Source: Bog-473 sp963800725 (GTDB taxonomy: Bacteria; Actinomycetota; Acidimicrobiia; Acidimicrobiales; RAAP-2). From it: a DNA stretch of 64,000 bases. Where the stretch lies: the NCBI GenBank assembly GCA_963800725.1, contig CAWDCE010000025.1, positions 1-64,000 of the forward strand, read 5' to 3'. The position numbers and the translations under genes are program-made. The notes beneath the pieces are model-generated. The model was not told the DNA's origin, ran no database searches, and was given only the letters and a program-made list of their open reading frames with translations. Every line of letters begins with the position of its first letter. Positions within the stretch are counted from its first letter, which is position 1. Shown here piece after piece: positions 8,100 through 18,992 of this stretch.

Positions 8100-11000
8100 T
8101 ACTGAATCCTTTCATTTGCGTCCCACGCAGAGCTGGGGCGCCGACTCGGACGGCGAATGGCCAGGAACACCAGCCCACAGATCAAGAGGGCAAGCCCAAC
8201 GAATGCCACCAGTTCAAGCCACATCCCGGTGAAGGCCAACGCCGGATCAGGGGGATCGATGGCAGCGAGTGCAGCGGGAACGGCGACCGGGAGTGACCCC
8301 GTCGAGACTTTTCCACCTCCACATTGCGTGGTGCAGCCCATTGTGGTCGCCGTTACGACTTCGGCGTTTTGCGCATCACCGGCCGCATTCGTCACCCCGG
8401 CAATCGTGAAGGTGGCGGACGCCCCGGGTGAGAGGGTGACCGAGCCGGCCACCTTGTTGGTCTGGGGACCCGCTGCACAAGTGTCGGTAGCGACCGAGGT
8501 GACGCATGTCACCTTGGACACAGAAACCAGCGCAGGCACCGTGTCGGTGACGCTGGCGCTGCCCGCACCGGACCCAGAGTTGGTCACCACGATGGTGTAG
8601 GTGATGGCCTGCCCCACGACGTAGGACGTCTGGTCGGCGGTCTTGGTCGAGGAGAAATTTGGGTCGCTTGCCACTGGAAGGTGCGGGGTGGATACCGGCG
8701 GTTGCTCATTGCGTCTCGCAACCCGGTGTAGTCGGAGTCACCACTTCGGTGTTTTTCGCGTCACCCGTGGCATTGGTCACCCCGGTGATGGTGAAGGTGG
8801 CCGTGGCCCCCGCCGAGAGGGTGACCGAGCCGGCCACGTTGTTGGTCTGGGAGCTCGCCACACAAGAGTCGGTGGCCACCGTGGTGACACAGCCGACCGA
8901 GTTGACGGTGACGATGCCCGGGACGGTGTCGGTGACGGTGGCGCTGCCCGAACCCGTGCCGCTGTTGGTCACCACAATCGTGTAGTTGATGGGCTCGCCC
9001 ACGATGTAGGTGGCCTTGTCGGCGACCTTGGTGGCACTGAAGTTGGGCCCGTCGCCGACGGGGATGTGGGCGGCGGTGGCGGTGCCCCCGCCGCAGCCGG
9101 TGGCACAGCCCGGATCGCTCGGGGTGGTCACCACCGAGTTCTGCGTCACCCGCTGGCGTTGGTCACCCCGGTGATGGTGAAGGTGGCCGTGGCCCCCGCC
9201 GAGAGGGTGACCGAGCCGGCCACGTTGTTGGTCTCGGGGTCCCGCCACACAAGAGTCGGTGGCCACCGAGGTGACACAGCCGACCGAGTTGACGGTGACG
9301 ATGCCCGGGACGGTGTCGGTGACGGTGGCGCTGCCCGCCCCGGCCCCCGAGTTGGTCTCGATGATGGTGTAGGTGATGGGCTCGCCCACGATGTAGGTGG
9401 CCTTGTCGGCGACCTTGGTGGCACTGAAGTTGGGCCCGTCGCCGACGGGGATGTGGGCGGTGGTGGTGGTGCCCCCGCCGCAGCCGGTGGCACAGCCCGG
9501 ATCGCTCGGGGTGGTCACCACCGAGTTCTGCGCGTCACCCGTGGCGTTGGTCACCCCGGTGATGGTGAAGGTGGCCGTGGCCCCCGCCGAGAGGGTGACC
9601 GAGCCGGCCACGTTGTTGGTCTGGGGTCCCGCCACACAAGAGTCGGTAGCCACCGAGGTGACACAGCCGACCGAGTTGACGGTGACGATGCCCGGGACGG
9701 TGTCGGTGACGGTGGCGCTGCCCGCCCCGGCCCCCGAGTTGGTCTCGATGATGGTGTAGGTGATGGGCTCGCCCACGATGTAGGTGGCCTTGTCGGCGAC
9801 CTTGGTGGCACTGAAGTTGGGCCCGTCGCCGACGGGGATGTGGGCGGTGGTGGTGGTGCCCCCGCCGCAGCCGGTGGCACAGCCCGGATCGCTCGGGGTG
9901 GTCACCACCGAGTTCTGCGCTGTCACCCGTGGCGTTGGTCACCCCGGTGATGGTGAAGGTGGCCGTGGCCCCCGCCGAGAGGGTGACCGAGCCGGCCACG
10001 TTGTTGGTCTGGGGTCCCGCCACACAAAGAAGCCGGTAGCCACCGAGGTGACACAGCCGACCGAGTTGACGGTGACGATGCCCGGGACGGTGTCGGTGAC
10101 GGTGGCGCTGCCCGCCCCGGCCCCCGAGTTGGTCTCGATGATGGTGTAGGTGATGGGCTCGCCCACGATGTAGGTGGCCTTGTCGGCGACCTTGGTGGCA
10201 CTGAAGTTGGGATACGTCCCGTTGTAGCCAAAGTTGACACCGGGACTTGCCGAGTTCTCCGCCAGCGTGATCGGACTCGAGGCGTTGTCCTTTTGGGAAT
10301 CGGGGAGAGAAGGTATTGACCACTTCCTGGGGCGTCGCGCCTAAGGCAGCAGTTGAAGCCACGACTTTGACCGTGTAGGTCCCGGAGTGCAGCTACGTCT
10401 AACGTGTAGAGCCCACCGCCGGAGGTTGTCGTCGTCGCTAGCAACGGCATTGGAGCTGTTCAATAGATCGACGGTCACCCCGTCGACGCCACTTTCGGCG
10501 TTGTTGTCCAAACCGTCGCTGTTGGCGTCGTGCCACACCGTTCCCGAAATGGAGCTTCCGAGAACCGAAATGTCGGTCGGTGTCCCGTCGGAGAATTGGA
10601 AGGTATTGGTTTTTCCTGTGGCGGTGTTGCCGTAGACATCGCCGGCCTCTTGCCCATTGACGGCCATGACCACTTGGACGCCACCGACACCGGCGGCGCC
10701 GGCCGCGGGGTCACTCACATCAACTTTGATCGCTGGTGATGCCACTGATCGTCGACAAATCGGTCGAACCGGCAGCAATCCAGTTGGTACTGCTTGACGG
10801 CGCTGCCGCGATCGTTCCTGGGCATCGGTTGTGATAGACATAGTGCCATTCGATGCCGCGGCGCCCTCGAGGTTGGCCGCCGACAGTGTGGCCGTTCCAT
10901 GGAACGATGTCCCGCGGCTGTCGCCGTTGTAGGGAAGGACGTCGACGAACTCGCTGGGGTCCTTGGCTGGTAGTTTGGAAGTTCACCCACGTAGTCGTCC

Positions 11001-13228
11001 ACGAGACCACGGGTCACCGGTCTGAATGTCCGGCCCGACGTCACTGATCTTTTGCTTGGTCACGATGTCGGCTTGGGCGTCGGACACGGTCCAACTCGAG
11101 ATGGGTCCGGCCACGGCATTGGGACCCGCACCTGCGCTGATCTGGGCCGAGTTGGTGACCTCCCCCGACACCGGCGCAACCAGACTGGTGGTCGCCGTGT
11201 AATAAATGGTGGGAAGCGGAGTCGCAGAACTGGCAATGCCCGGATAGGTGAATGTGACAATGAGGCTCGCCGGTCCCGCTGACCGTCTGTATCGCCGTCC
11301 ATGGCGCAGCGAGTCCACTCGTATCGACCGAGACCACCGAGCTCGGGAGCGTGTCGACCACCTCGGCTGAGATCGAGGCGCGGCGACGGTTGCCGGACCA
11401 CCCGCCGGCGCAGTGAGTGTGGGGGTCACGGTGTAGGTGATGGTGCCGCCCGAACTAATGGCGGAGGTGTTGGCGGTCTTTTTGATACCGAGCACGAAGG
11501 GGGTGATGTGCACCGAGCCGCCGTTGTGAGCGAGAGGGACTTCAGTCGACGTCCAGGCGGCGCCGGTGGCATCGACCGTGCCGGCGGCACCGACCACATT
11601 GAACGGGATGTCTGCCGTGTAGAAGCCCTGCAATCCGTTGCTTCCGTTGTCGAAGTGGCCACCATTGCCCGTATAGGTGATCTGGATGCCGGTGATGGTC
11701 GTGGGATCGGCGGGCGGGGTCGATGTCCACGTCGCTGCAGTCCAGGATCGGCTGCAACGGCCGCACTCGTGACCGCGCCGGGGAAGGTCGTGTACGCGAT
11801 CGAGTAGTCCGACGAAGGAACTTGGTAGGCGGGGTCATTCCAACCACCGACGTAGTAGCCCTGATTGTCGATAATGGTCTGTTCGCTCGGATTCCAGAAG
11901 TCATACGCCACGGGATTGGTGAGCCCGGGATATGTGGTCGGACTGCTGTTGGGTCCGTGGAGACCGAAGTCGTCCATGACCACTGAACCTTCGGCCACAT
12001 TTCCCGACGAAACATTGGTGTAGTTCGAGTTGCCGTTGGGATCGACGCCATAGACCGGGCTTGAGGGATTGTTGGCTGCGTAGACGCCGTAAATCTGATT
12101 TGTGCCGCCGTAGTTCTGCGGCTCGGACTGGTACGACCCGCTCGACAGGTCATTTCCCGTGCTGGCATCGGGGACCGTGTCATCGAAACCACTTCCGGCA
12201 GACACCGTGTTGGCAATGACGGCAGGGGCGCCGGCACTCTGCGCCGGAATCTGCGACGTCGGTACGAACTCGTGGACCGTCACATCGAACGGACCATTGG
12301 CCAAATTGAGCGGCGTGGAACCGCTGAGAGTGATTGTGCACGATGTCCCCGAACAGACCAATGCGGCCGAATCGCCGGCCGGGAGCGTGGTGGTTGGATC
12401 GAGCACAAGATCAGTCGTCGTGATGCCGCTCGGAAGTGGCCCGAAGTTATCGACAATCGAGATGGGCAGCGCCAAGGTCGTATTGGCCGCGCCGATGAGC
12501 GGCATACCGGTATTGGGCGCGGCCACGCCAATGGTGTAAGAGGTTTCGTAGGCGGGAACGACACCGTTGCCGTCGCCGAAGTCGTTGGTCGTGGACGTCG
12601 CCGTACCGCCGCCGGCGATGGTGACATCGCTTCGGGTTTGGTTCACGACTTCAATGGCCGGAGCGGTTTCAGTCTGCGGCCCGTTCGAATCGGTCGCCGT
12701 GAGTGTCGGCGTATACATGGTGCCGTTGGCCACAGAACCATCAGGGATGGCCACCAAGCCCTGCACCGAGATCCCGACCGACCCCGGTGAGCTGATGGTG
12801 GCCGTCAATGTGGTGGAACCATCGGGGTTGGTGACTATTAGATAGGTACTCGAGTAGGCACTGTTGGTGGTATTAAGAGCGGCAAATCCCGAAGAGCTTG
12901 TCTGCCAGGTCCACCCGGGCGGCAAGGTCTGCGACACCGTGCCGTCGCTCAGGGCATTGGCCGTGATGTTCCACTCGAATGCCACTGAGTCGTTACTGGC
13001 CACGACGTTATTGTTGGCGCTTGAATCCAAGGAATTCGGGACGTTGGCTCCGTCGTACATCGTGACGATCGACGGGGCGGTGATCGTGCCGGTGATGGCG
13101 GCGCTCGAGGCGGATATGCCGAGCGACAGCATGGCCGCCATGGCCAAGGTAAAGGCCGCGAAGGACGCCACAATCATCCGGGTCCGCCGCTGGGCGTTGC
13201 TTATCGCCCGTCCTCGTGTTCGCTGCAT
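8099..13228 (-). pseudogene. Giant LAXTG-anchored surface protein with DUF11-type repeats, frameshifted
   Basis: About 1,700 residues when frame changes are ignored (at least eight, for example near 11730, 11390, 10990, 10440, 9240 and 8700). The N-terminus has a long export signal ending LSLGISASSAA. The first 500 residues are Ser/Thr/Asn-rich beta-type sequence. Near 10560 an SdrD-B-like domain appears (SGTVWHDANSDGLDNN). Then come five DUF11-like repeats of about 129 residues with YIVGEPITYTI and ATVTDTVPGIVTVNSVGC. The C-terminus has LAFTG, a hydrophobic helix and an Arg-rich tail, fitting the LAXTG signal of class E sortases. It is probably a wall-anchored stalk or adhesin. The start at 13228 has GAGAGGG upstream. 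It overlaps the lipoprotein gene. Confidence 0.75.
8274..10211 (-). repeat. Five tandem ~387-bp coding repeats (DUF11-like)
   Basis: Recurring landmarks such as GCACTGAAGTTGGG (plus strand) occur at 9034, 9421, 9808 and 10198, giving periods of 387, 387 and 390 bases. A diverged copy begins near 8651. The three units between 9048 and 10211 are almost identical in DNA, including silent positions. The 8661-9047 unit differs modestly and the 8274-8660 unit strongly. Each unit encodes one DUF11-like domain of the surface protein. The near identity implies recent duplication or gene conversion, and also makes assembly collapse or copy-number error possible. Confidence 0.88.
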
Positions 13229-14342
13229 GAAGTTGCCCTCTCTTGCCTCGGCACTGCTGGTTGTGTTGCGAGGGGAGATGCACTTCGGTCGGATCCGCTT
13301 ACTCAGGGCGGCTGAAATACCTGCAAACGAGACGGCGGCGGCATCTGGCCCGTGCCCGGCCCGCCGGAAAAGGACGCGGACCATGGGCATACGGTCGGCC
13401 TCGGGCGATGGCCGTTCGCCAGGCCCCAAGAAACCCACGGATCGAATGCAACGTGGTCCTTGCCGTTGGCCGGCCGAGCTGATTTCCGTTGCGCCACGAC
13501 CCTTCGGGTCCGGTGTCCGACATGATCGGCCCCGATATTCGGACCCGGATGCCAGCTGACTTGTGGCCCATTCATGGGGTGTGCCGTCCCGACAACGAGT
13601 TCATCGGCGGTCGAGAACTTTGTCGACAAACGAAAACTTCACTAGTAGCGCTTCGCACTCCTATCTAAATGCAATGGCTTAGCGGTTTACGTTCCTCTCG
13701 CAAGTCATCCTATAAACATCTCGATAGATTCCTAAAAGCACGAAGGGCAATCGTCCAACTAGGCCGGAGCCATCGCTAGCAATGGAGGCAGCGGACGCCT
13801 TTTGCGCTCCGGCGTCACGGGTCAATCCGCTGCAACCCAGCACTTTGCTGTCGTCGCACAGGAAAGGACTGGCGCACGACGCGCGCGACGGTCTCACGGC
13901 GCTACTGAGGCGGTGTGAAGGGTTACCGCTGAGTTGCACCACGAAATGCAACCGTGGGGGATCCAATTTCTCCGTCTCCCACTCGAGGTTGACCCCAGCT
14001 ATTCGCCCAGTTCAGATAGGTCGGTGGGTAGAATTTGGGAGTGGGAACCACCGTTGCGGTGGAAAAGGTCCAAACCGGCGGATCCTCCCCCTTCGCTCAG
14101 GCTGCCCGGCCCAGATGTCGTTACCGGCCCATGTCGCAACCTCACATTGGCGAGGTACGGAGCCATTGCGGTCCGAATGCCACCGGTCCCTCGGGTTGGA
14201 TACATGGATCTCGAACCGATCAATCCGCCCCGTCACGCCAATGGTTATGCGGCCGCCATGGTGATCGCACGTCCAGATGGGCAAACGCCTGGTGAAATGG
14301 ACGGCCGCCCCCGCCCCATCGGCGCTTGAATTCGGCCCGTGC
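13229..14342. other. 1.1-kb gap without a recognisable gene
   Basis: No frame here has a recognisable motif, a good start or consistent codon use. The overlapping small frames are mutually exclusive. The segment 13600-13780 is clearly more AT-rich than its surroundings and lies upstream of the surface-protein gene. Hairpins occur at 13762-13833. A DUF35 Zn-ribbon gene, which often accompanies Ltp-type thiolases, was looked for next to the 14343 gene and not found: no CxxC pairs are visible. Confidence 0.5.
13762..13833 (-). ncRNA. Candidate structured RNA upstream of the surface-protein gene
   Basis: On the minus strand GCAGCGGA (13826-13833) pairs exactly with TCCGCTGC (13788-13795), enclosing a CGCC/GGCG inner stem with the loop GGAGCGCAAAA. 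Directly 3' there is a second hairpin (13762-13789) with stem CCATTG/CGATGG and loop CTAG. The loop and junction sequences do not match any riboswitch class I can confirm. It lies about 530 bases before the surface-protein start, so a role in its leader is only a guess. Confidence 0.3.
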
Positions 14343-15488
14343 TCAGTCGCGTCCGAGGATGACCGTCCCAGCGGCACTGAACCATCCGCTGGTGCCGTTG
14401 ACGCAGGCCAAGCGGGCGTCGGCTACCTGGCGCTCGCCGCACTCGTTTCTGAGCTGCTTGACCGCTTCGATCAGGAGGAACATGCCTCGCATGCCCGGCT
14501 GGCACGACGAGAGTCCCCCTCCGTCGGTATTGGTCGGAAGCGCACCACCGACGCGGAGTCGGCCGTCTTCGACGAAGGCGCCGCCCTCGCCCTTCTTGCA
14601 GAATCCCAGCCCCTCGAGGGTCAGCACCACCATTGGCGTAAAGGCGTCGTAGACCTGGGCGGTATCGATCTCGTCGGGAGTCACCCCGGCCCGCTCGAAG
14701 GCCATCTTGCCAGAACGCACGCATGGAGACTCAGTGAAGTCATCCCATTCGCTCATGGTCGTGTGCGAGACGGCCTCGCCGGTGCCGAGAACCCACACCG
14801 GTGCCTTGGCACAGTCCTTGGCCCGTTCCTCGCTGGTCAGGACGATCGCTCCGCCCCCGTCGGTGCGGATGCAGCAATGCAGCTTGGTCAGGGGATCCCA
14901 CACCAGCGGTGCATCAAGCACGTCGTCGATCGTGATCAGGTCCTGGTAGTAAGCGTCGGGGTTCAAATGTGCATTTGCCCTGGTCGACACGGCAATTTCA
15001 GCCAGTTGCTCAATGGTCGTGCCGAATTCGTGCATGTGCCGGCGAGCCACCATGGCGTAGTGAGAACCCACCGGGTGCCCGAACGGGGCCGCGAACTGCA
15101 CCGGTCCGCGGGTACCAAAGGACAGGTTGGCCATGCGCAGCTTCTTCTTCAGGTCGGCGCGCTGGGTGGAGCCGTAAGTGAGGACCACCGTCTCGACCAG
15201 GCCCTGGGAAATCGCAGCAGCTGCGTGCTCGACCATGAACTCCCAGATCGAACCACCATGGCCGGTCGAATCGACCCAGTTGGGACGGATACCCAGATAT
15301 TCGGCCAGTTCGATCGGGGGCAGCGTGCCGGTCAATGAGCAGAACCCGTCGACCTCGTCCTTGGCGATCCCCGCGTCGGCCAGGGCGCGGGTCGTGCCCT
15401 GGTAGTTCAACTGGAACGCGGTCTTGTCGTCGACACGACCGCAATCTGACGTCGAAGCGCCGACAATGGCTACCCGGCGGTTGGGCAT
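14343..15488 (-). CDS. Thiolase-like protein, Ltp/SCP-x type
   Basis: Intact 381-residue thiolase-fold protein. It starts MPNRRVAIVGASTSDCG with AGGAG six bases upstream. Ltp-type features are the N-terminal TTRALADAGIAKDEVDGF, AGVTPDEIDTAQVYDAF and the C-terminal CVNGTSGWFSAAGTVIL. The usual nucleophilic Cys of degradative thiolases is absent: the corresponding segment reads STGHGGSIWEFM. In known families such Cys-less proteins, for example the steroid aldolase Ltp2, catalyse retro-aldol cleavage with a DUF35 partner. No partner gene is seen nearby. It is encoded just after an MFE-2-like SDR on the same strand. Confidence 0.82.
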   Translation of the reverse strand: MPNRRVAIVGASTSDCGRVDDKTAFQLNYQGTTRALADAGIAKDEVDGFCSLTGTLPPIELAEYLGIRPNWVDSTGHGGSIWEFMVEHAAAAISQGLVETVVLTYGSTQRADLKKKLRMANLSFGTRGPVQFAAPFGHPVGSHYAMVARRHMHEFGTTIEQLAEIAVSTRANAHLNPDAYYQDLITIDDVLDAPLVWDPLTKLHCCIRTDGGGAIVLTSEERAKDCAKAPVWVLGTGEAVSHTTMSEWDDFTESPCVRSGKMAFERAGVTPDEIDTAQVYDAFTPMVVLTLEGLGFCKKGEGGAFVEDGRLRVGGALPTNTDGGGLSSCQPGMRGMFLLIEAVKQLRNECGERQVADARLACVNGTSGWFSAAGTVILGRD

Positions 15489-15534
15489 GAGTCTCCTGTT
15501 CTCGTACGGATGGGTTGTTGCAATGGGGGTTAGT

Positions 15535-16458
15535 TCAGCCCATCTTCAGGCCGGGGTGGCGCGAGTGGAACACCTGGGCATTCACCTCGGCCCCAATGGC
15601 GGCCGGGTCCCACTTGACGTCGCCCTTGGGGTTGTCGAAGGCCGCCCCGAGCTTCCAGGGCTCGTAGTGGGCAATATTGGTCCCAACCGCGCGAAACACC
15701 TGGCCAGTGACGTGCATGGCCTCGTCGGAGGCCAACCAGGCCACCATCGGGGCGGAATTCTGCGGGTTGAGGCGGCTGAATTCGTCCTCGGCGAAGGCGT
15801 CGGGCTCCTTGATCTCCATGTCCTTGAGCACTCCCCCGGCCAGGCGGGTGGCTCCACCTGGGCCAATGGCATTCGCCCGGACCCCGTAGCGGGACCCTTC
15901 GAGCGACGTGATGATGGTGAGGGCAGCGATTCCAGCCTTGGCCGAGCCGTAATTGGCCTGTCCGACGTTGCCCTGCAGCCCGGCCGACGACACGGTGTTG
16001 ACAATGGCGGCACGGACGCTGTCGCCTGCCTTGAAGCGCTCCCGCCAGCGGATACACGCGAACTTGGTGGCAGCGAAGGTGCCCTTGAGGTGGACCCGGA
16101 GCACCGAGTCGAAGTCGTCTTCACTCATCGACACGATCATCTTGTCTCGGATGATCCCGGCGTTGTTGACCAAGATGTCATGGCCGCCGAAGGCGTCGTA
16201 GGCGGTGGCGATCAGGTTCTCGGCGCCACCGAAATCCGAGATGTCGTCATAGTTGGCGACGGCCTCGCCGCCGCGGGACTTGATGACTTCGACAACCTCG
16301 TCGGCCGGACGCTTGTCCGCACCTTCACCTGTCGAGCTGCCCCCGAGGTCGTTGACCACAACCTTGGCGCCCTGCGACGCCAGTTCCAAGGCCTCGCCTC
16401 GGCCGATTCCATGACCAGAACCGGTCACGATCGCGATCTTGCCGTCCAAAATACCCAC
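15535..16458 (-). CDS. SDR-family 3-hydroxyacyl-CoA dehydrogenase (MFE-2-like)
   Basis: Intact 307-residue SDR. The cofactor motif is TGSGHGIG, then NNAGIIRDK, the catalytic Ser in NTVSSAGLQG, and Tyr/Lys in ANYGSAKAG. The length, the VVVNDLGG segment after strand 2 and the C-terminal extension match the dehydrogenase unit of peroxisomal-type multifunctional enzyme 2, which oxidises 3-hydroxyacyl-CoA. The start is GTG at 16458. A motif A palindrome lies 29 nt upstream. It is followed by the Ltp-type thiolase 46 nt later, so the pair may perform consecutive oxidation and cleavage steps. Confidence 0.87.
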   Translation of the reverse strand: MGILDGKIAIVTGSGHGIGRGEALELASQGAKVVVNDLGGSSTGEGADKRPADEVVEVIKSRGGEAVANYDDISDFGGAENLIATAYDAFGGHDILVNNAGIIRDKMIVSMSEDDFDSVLRVHLKGTFAATKFACIRWRERFKAGDSVRAAIVNTVSSAGLQGNVGQANYGSAKAGIAALTIITSLEGSRYGVRANAIGPGGATRLAGGVLKDMEIKEPDAFAEDEFSRLNPQNSAPMVAWLASDEAMHVTGQVFRAVGTNIAHYEPWKLGAAFDNPKGDVKWDPAAIGAEVNAQVFHSRHPGLKMG

Positions 16459-16486
16459 CGCAAACCCCCAATTGAGAAGAGAAGAC

Positions 16487-16500
16487 TGACACGTCTGTCA
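16487..16500. promoter_or_regulatory. Palindrome TGAC-N6-GTCA (motif A, site 2)
   Basis: TGACACGTCTGTCA lies 29 nt upstream of the SDR gene at 16458, in the divergent spacer shared with the acyl-CoA synthetase. It is followed by CATACCGT; the second site in the same spacer has a similar flank. Confidence 0.65.
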
Positions 16501-16578
16501 CATACCGTAACGGGGCGGGCCGGGGGTCGACAATTCGACAAGCCGAACCGCAGACGGGGAGCGCTTCGGGATCGACAC

Positions 16579-16592
16579 TGACACGAATGTCA
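16579..16592. promoter_or_regulatory. Palindrome TGAC-N6-GTCA (motif A, site 3)
   Basis: TGACACGAATGTCA is the second motif A copy in this divergent spacer, on the side of the plus-strand acyl-CoA synthetase gene. The flank CATATACGGT could include a -10-like element. Confidence 0.65.
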
Positions 16593-16724
16593 TATACGGT
16601 GAGGGCGTCAGCGGGCACCCAGAAACGGGCATGCCGCACCTCTCCGAGTTTCGTTGTCGGGGACGGACGCGGCACGATGTCTCGCCTGAAATCGCCGATC
16701 AGGCGATGTGTACGAGGGAGGGAC

Positions 16725-18969
16725 ATGGCAGGATCCACCAAGGCCAAGCAAAAGACCAGGAGCGTCGCTGCGGCGCCACGCCCGACAAAGGGCGTGAACG
16801 GAGAGCTGCTCGATATCACGGGCCGCCCGGTCGATCTGCGGCATATCGATCTCGACACGTTCTTCATGCCCAAGCGCGTGGCCGTCGTCGGGGCCTCTGA
16901 CTCCAACAAGCGCCCGAACACCGCACTGACCAACAAGATCACCATCTGGGGGGAGGAGCGGGGGGCGACCGTCCACTACGTCAACCCCAACCGCGAGGAG
17001 ATCAACGGTCGTCCCTGCGCCAAGGCGCTGACCGACATCACCGAACAGCTCGACCTGGTGGCCATCTTGGTCGGCGACGCCCTCCCTGTGTTGCGCGATG
17101 CGGTGGCGGCCAACGCCAAGTTCGCCATCGTCTTCGCCGCCGGATTCGCCGAAGTCGGTGCCGAGGGCGAAAAGATCCAGGCAGAGATGGAAGAGATCAT
17201 CAACAACAGCACGCTGCACGTGCTCGGTCCGAACACCAACCTCAACGCCTTCGAGGTCTTCCGCGACGATCTGCCGGGCCGCGCCATTGCGCTGATCACC
17301 CAAAGTGGGCACCAGGGCCGGCCGATCTTCCAGGGCCAAGAGATGGGCATCCGCCTCTCGCACTGGGCCCCAGCAGGCAACGAGGCGGACATGGAGTCCG
17401 CCGACTTCATCCGCTATTTCTCCGACCTCGACACCACGGGCGCCATTGCCTGTTACATCGAAGGGTTCAAGAACGGTCGCACGCTGCAACTGGCCGCCGA
17501 CCACGCCGCACAGAAAAAGGTCCCGATTGTCGCGGTAAAGGTCGGTCGCACCGACGAGGGAACGGCCATGGCCAAAGCCCACACCGGTCACCTCACCGGA
17601 TCCGACGCCGTCGTCTCGTCGGTCTTCCGCCAGTTCGGCGTGACCCGGGTCGACGGCCTCGACCAGTTGCTCGACGTCTCGGCTGCGCTGGCGCGCACCA
17701 AAGCACCGACCGACGCCGCCATCCGCCGCCTCAAGCGCGGGGCAGGCGGACGGGTCTGTGTGTACTCGATCTCTGGGGGCACCGGCGCCCACATGGCCGA
17801 CATGGTGGCCGCGGCCGGCCTCGAGCTCCCGGCACTGACCAAGAAATCCCAGACCGAACTCCACACCTGGATCCCCCCCTACCTGCGGGTGTCCAATCCC
17901 GTCGACAACGGCGGCGCCCCGGTTCGCGACTGGCGCGGCCCGAAGATCATCGACACCATGCTGGCCGACCCCAACGTCGACCTCTTGCTCTGCCCGATCA
18001 CCGGCGCGCTGCCCAGCATGGGCAACAAACTTTGCGAGGACTTGGTCGCGGCTGCGGCCACGACCGACAAGCCGGTCTTCGTGGTGTGGGGTTCCCCCGT
18101 CGGCGACGAGGAGGCCTACCGCGAGACATTGCTCAAGAGCGGCGTGCCCACCTTTCGCACCTTCACCAACGCCGTCATGGCGGCGCAGGCCTACTTCGAT
18201 CATCACCGTTTCGTCACCGGCTACAAGTCGCCGTTCGCCAACCCGGTGCTCTCCCCCAGCCCGGCTGCGGCCAAGGCGTCTCGCCTGATCGCCCCCAAGG
18301 GCAAGCGGCGGCCCAGCGGGAGCGCGCTTTCAGAACAGGATTCCAAGGCGTTGCTCCGTGCCTATGGAATTCGTCGTGCCCAAAGAATATGTGGTCACTT
18401 CAGCTACCGAAGCGGCCAAGGCGGCCAAGCGGGTCGGATTCCCCGTGGTGATGAAGATCGTCTCAGCGGACATCTTGCACAAGTCCGACCTCGGCCTTGT
18501 TTCGGTCGGCGTCCGTGACGAAGAGGACGCCCGTCGCACGTACAAGCGACTCATGGCGACGGCCAAGAAGGCCGCACCCAAGGCCGCCATCGACGGGGTG
18601 CTCGTCGCCGAAATGGTTCAAGGCATCGAGACGGTGGTCGGCGTGGCCCAAGATGACCTGTTCGGGCCGGTGGTCATGTTCGGCCTCGGCGGTGTTTTCA
18701 TCGAGGTACTCAAGGACGTGACCTTCCGCGTGCCGCCCTTCACCACTGTCGATGCCCACGCAATGCTCGGCGAGCTGGCCGGTTCGGCGATGCTCAAGGG
18801 GGTACGCGGACAACCAGCCGCCGATCTCGATGCCCTGGTCGATGTGCTCATGAAGGTGCAGAACCTGGCCGTCGATCTCTCCGGCGAGGTGGCCGAACTC
18901 GACATCAACCCACTCTTGGCCGGACCAAAGGGTGTCGTCGCGGCTGACGCGCTCGTCGTCTTGTCCTGA
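16725..18969 (+). pseudogene. NDP-forming acyl-CoA synthetase, one frameshift
   Basis: About 748 residues: a CoA-binding domain (MPKRVAVVGASDSNKRPN near residue 47), a succinyl-CoA-ligase-like middle, and an ATP-grasp domain from about residue 545. The phospho-His motif is visible as KAHTGHLTGSDAV. The ATP-grasp part contains GFPVVMKIVSADILHKSD and LDINPLLAGPKG. The family converts acid plus CoA plus NTP to acyl-CoA, or the reverse. One base loss near 18360 splits the gene at the start of the ATP-grasp domain. The start is chosen from GGGAGG six bases upstream. The enoyl-CoA hydratase follows after 23 nt. Confidence 0.85.
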
Positions 18970-18992
18970 TCACACCACAACGAGGAGCAACG

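Noticed and set aside
8643..9950. Long plus-strand frame encoding a Gly/Asp-rich, collagen-like repeat protein
   Set aside because: It is the antisense of the DUF11 repeats. The regular look comes from the tandem DNA repeat, and the minus strand gives the family match.
8274..10211. CRISPR-like regular repeats
   Set aside because: The period is 387 bp, units are coding and contiguous, and there are no unique spacers.
13700..13860. Cobalamin, c-di-GMP or c-di-AMP riboswitch
   Set aside because: Fragments such as GGGTCAATCCGC and GCGCAAAAGGCG recall these classes, but the conserved core sequences and stem order are not met.
13782..14329. Overlapping small plus-strand frames in the 1.1-kb gap
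   Set aside because: Mutually overlapping in different frames, no ribosome binding site and no recognisable motif. Kept only as an unexplained gap.
16608..18206. 532-codon minus-strand frame
   Set aside because: Antisense shadow of the acyl-CoA synthetase, which carries clear motifs.
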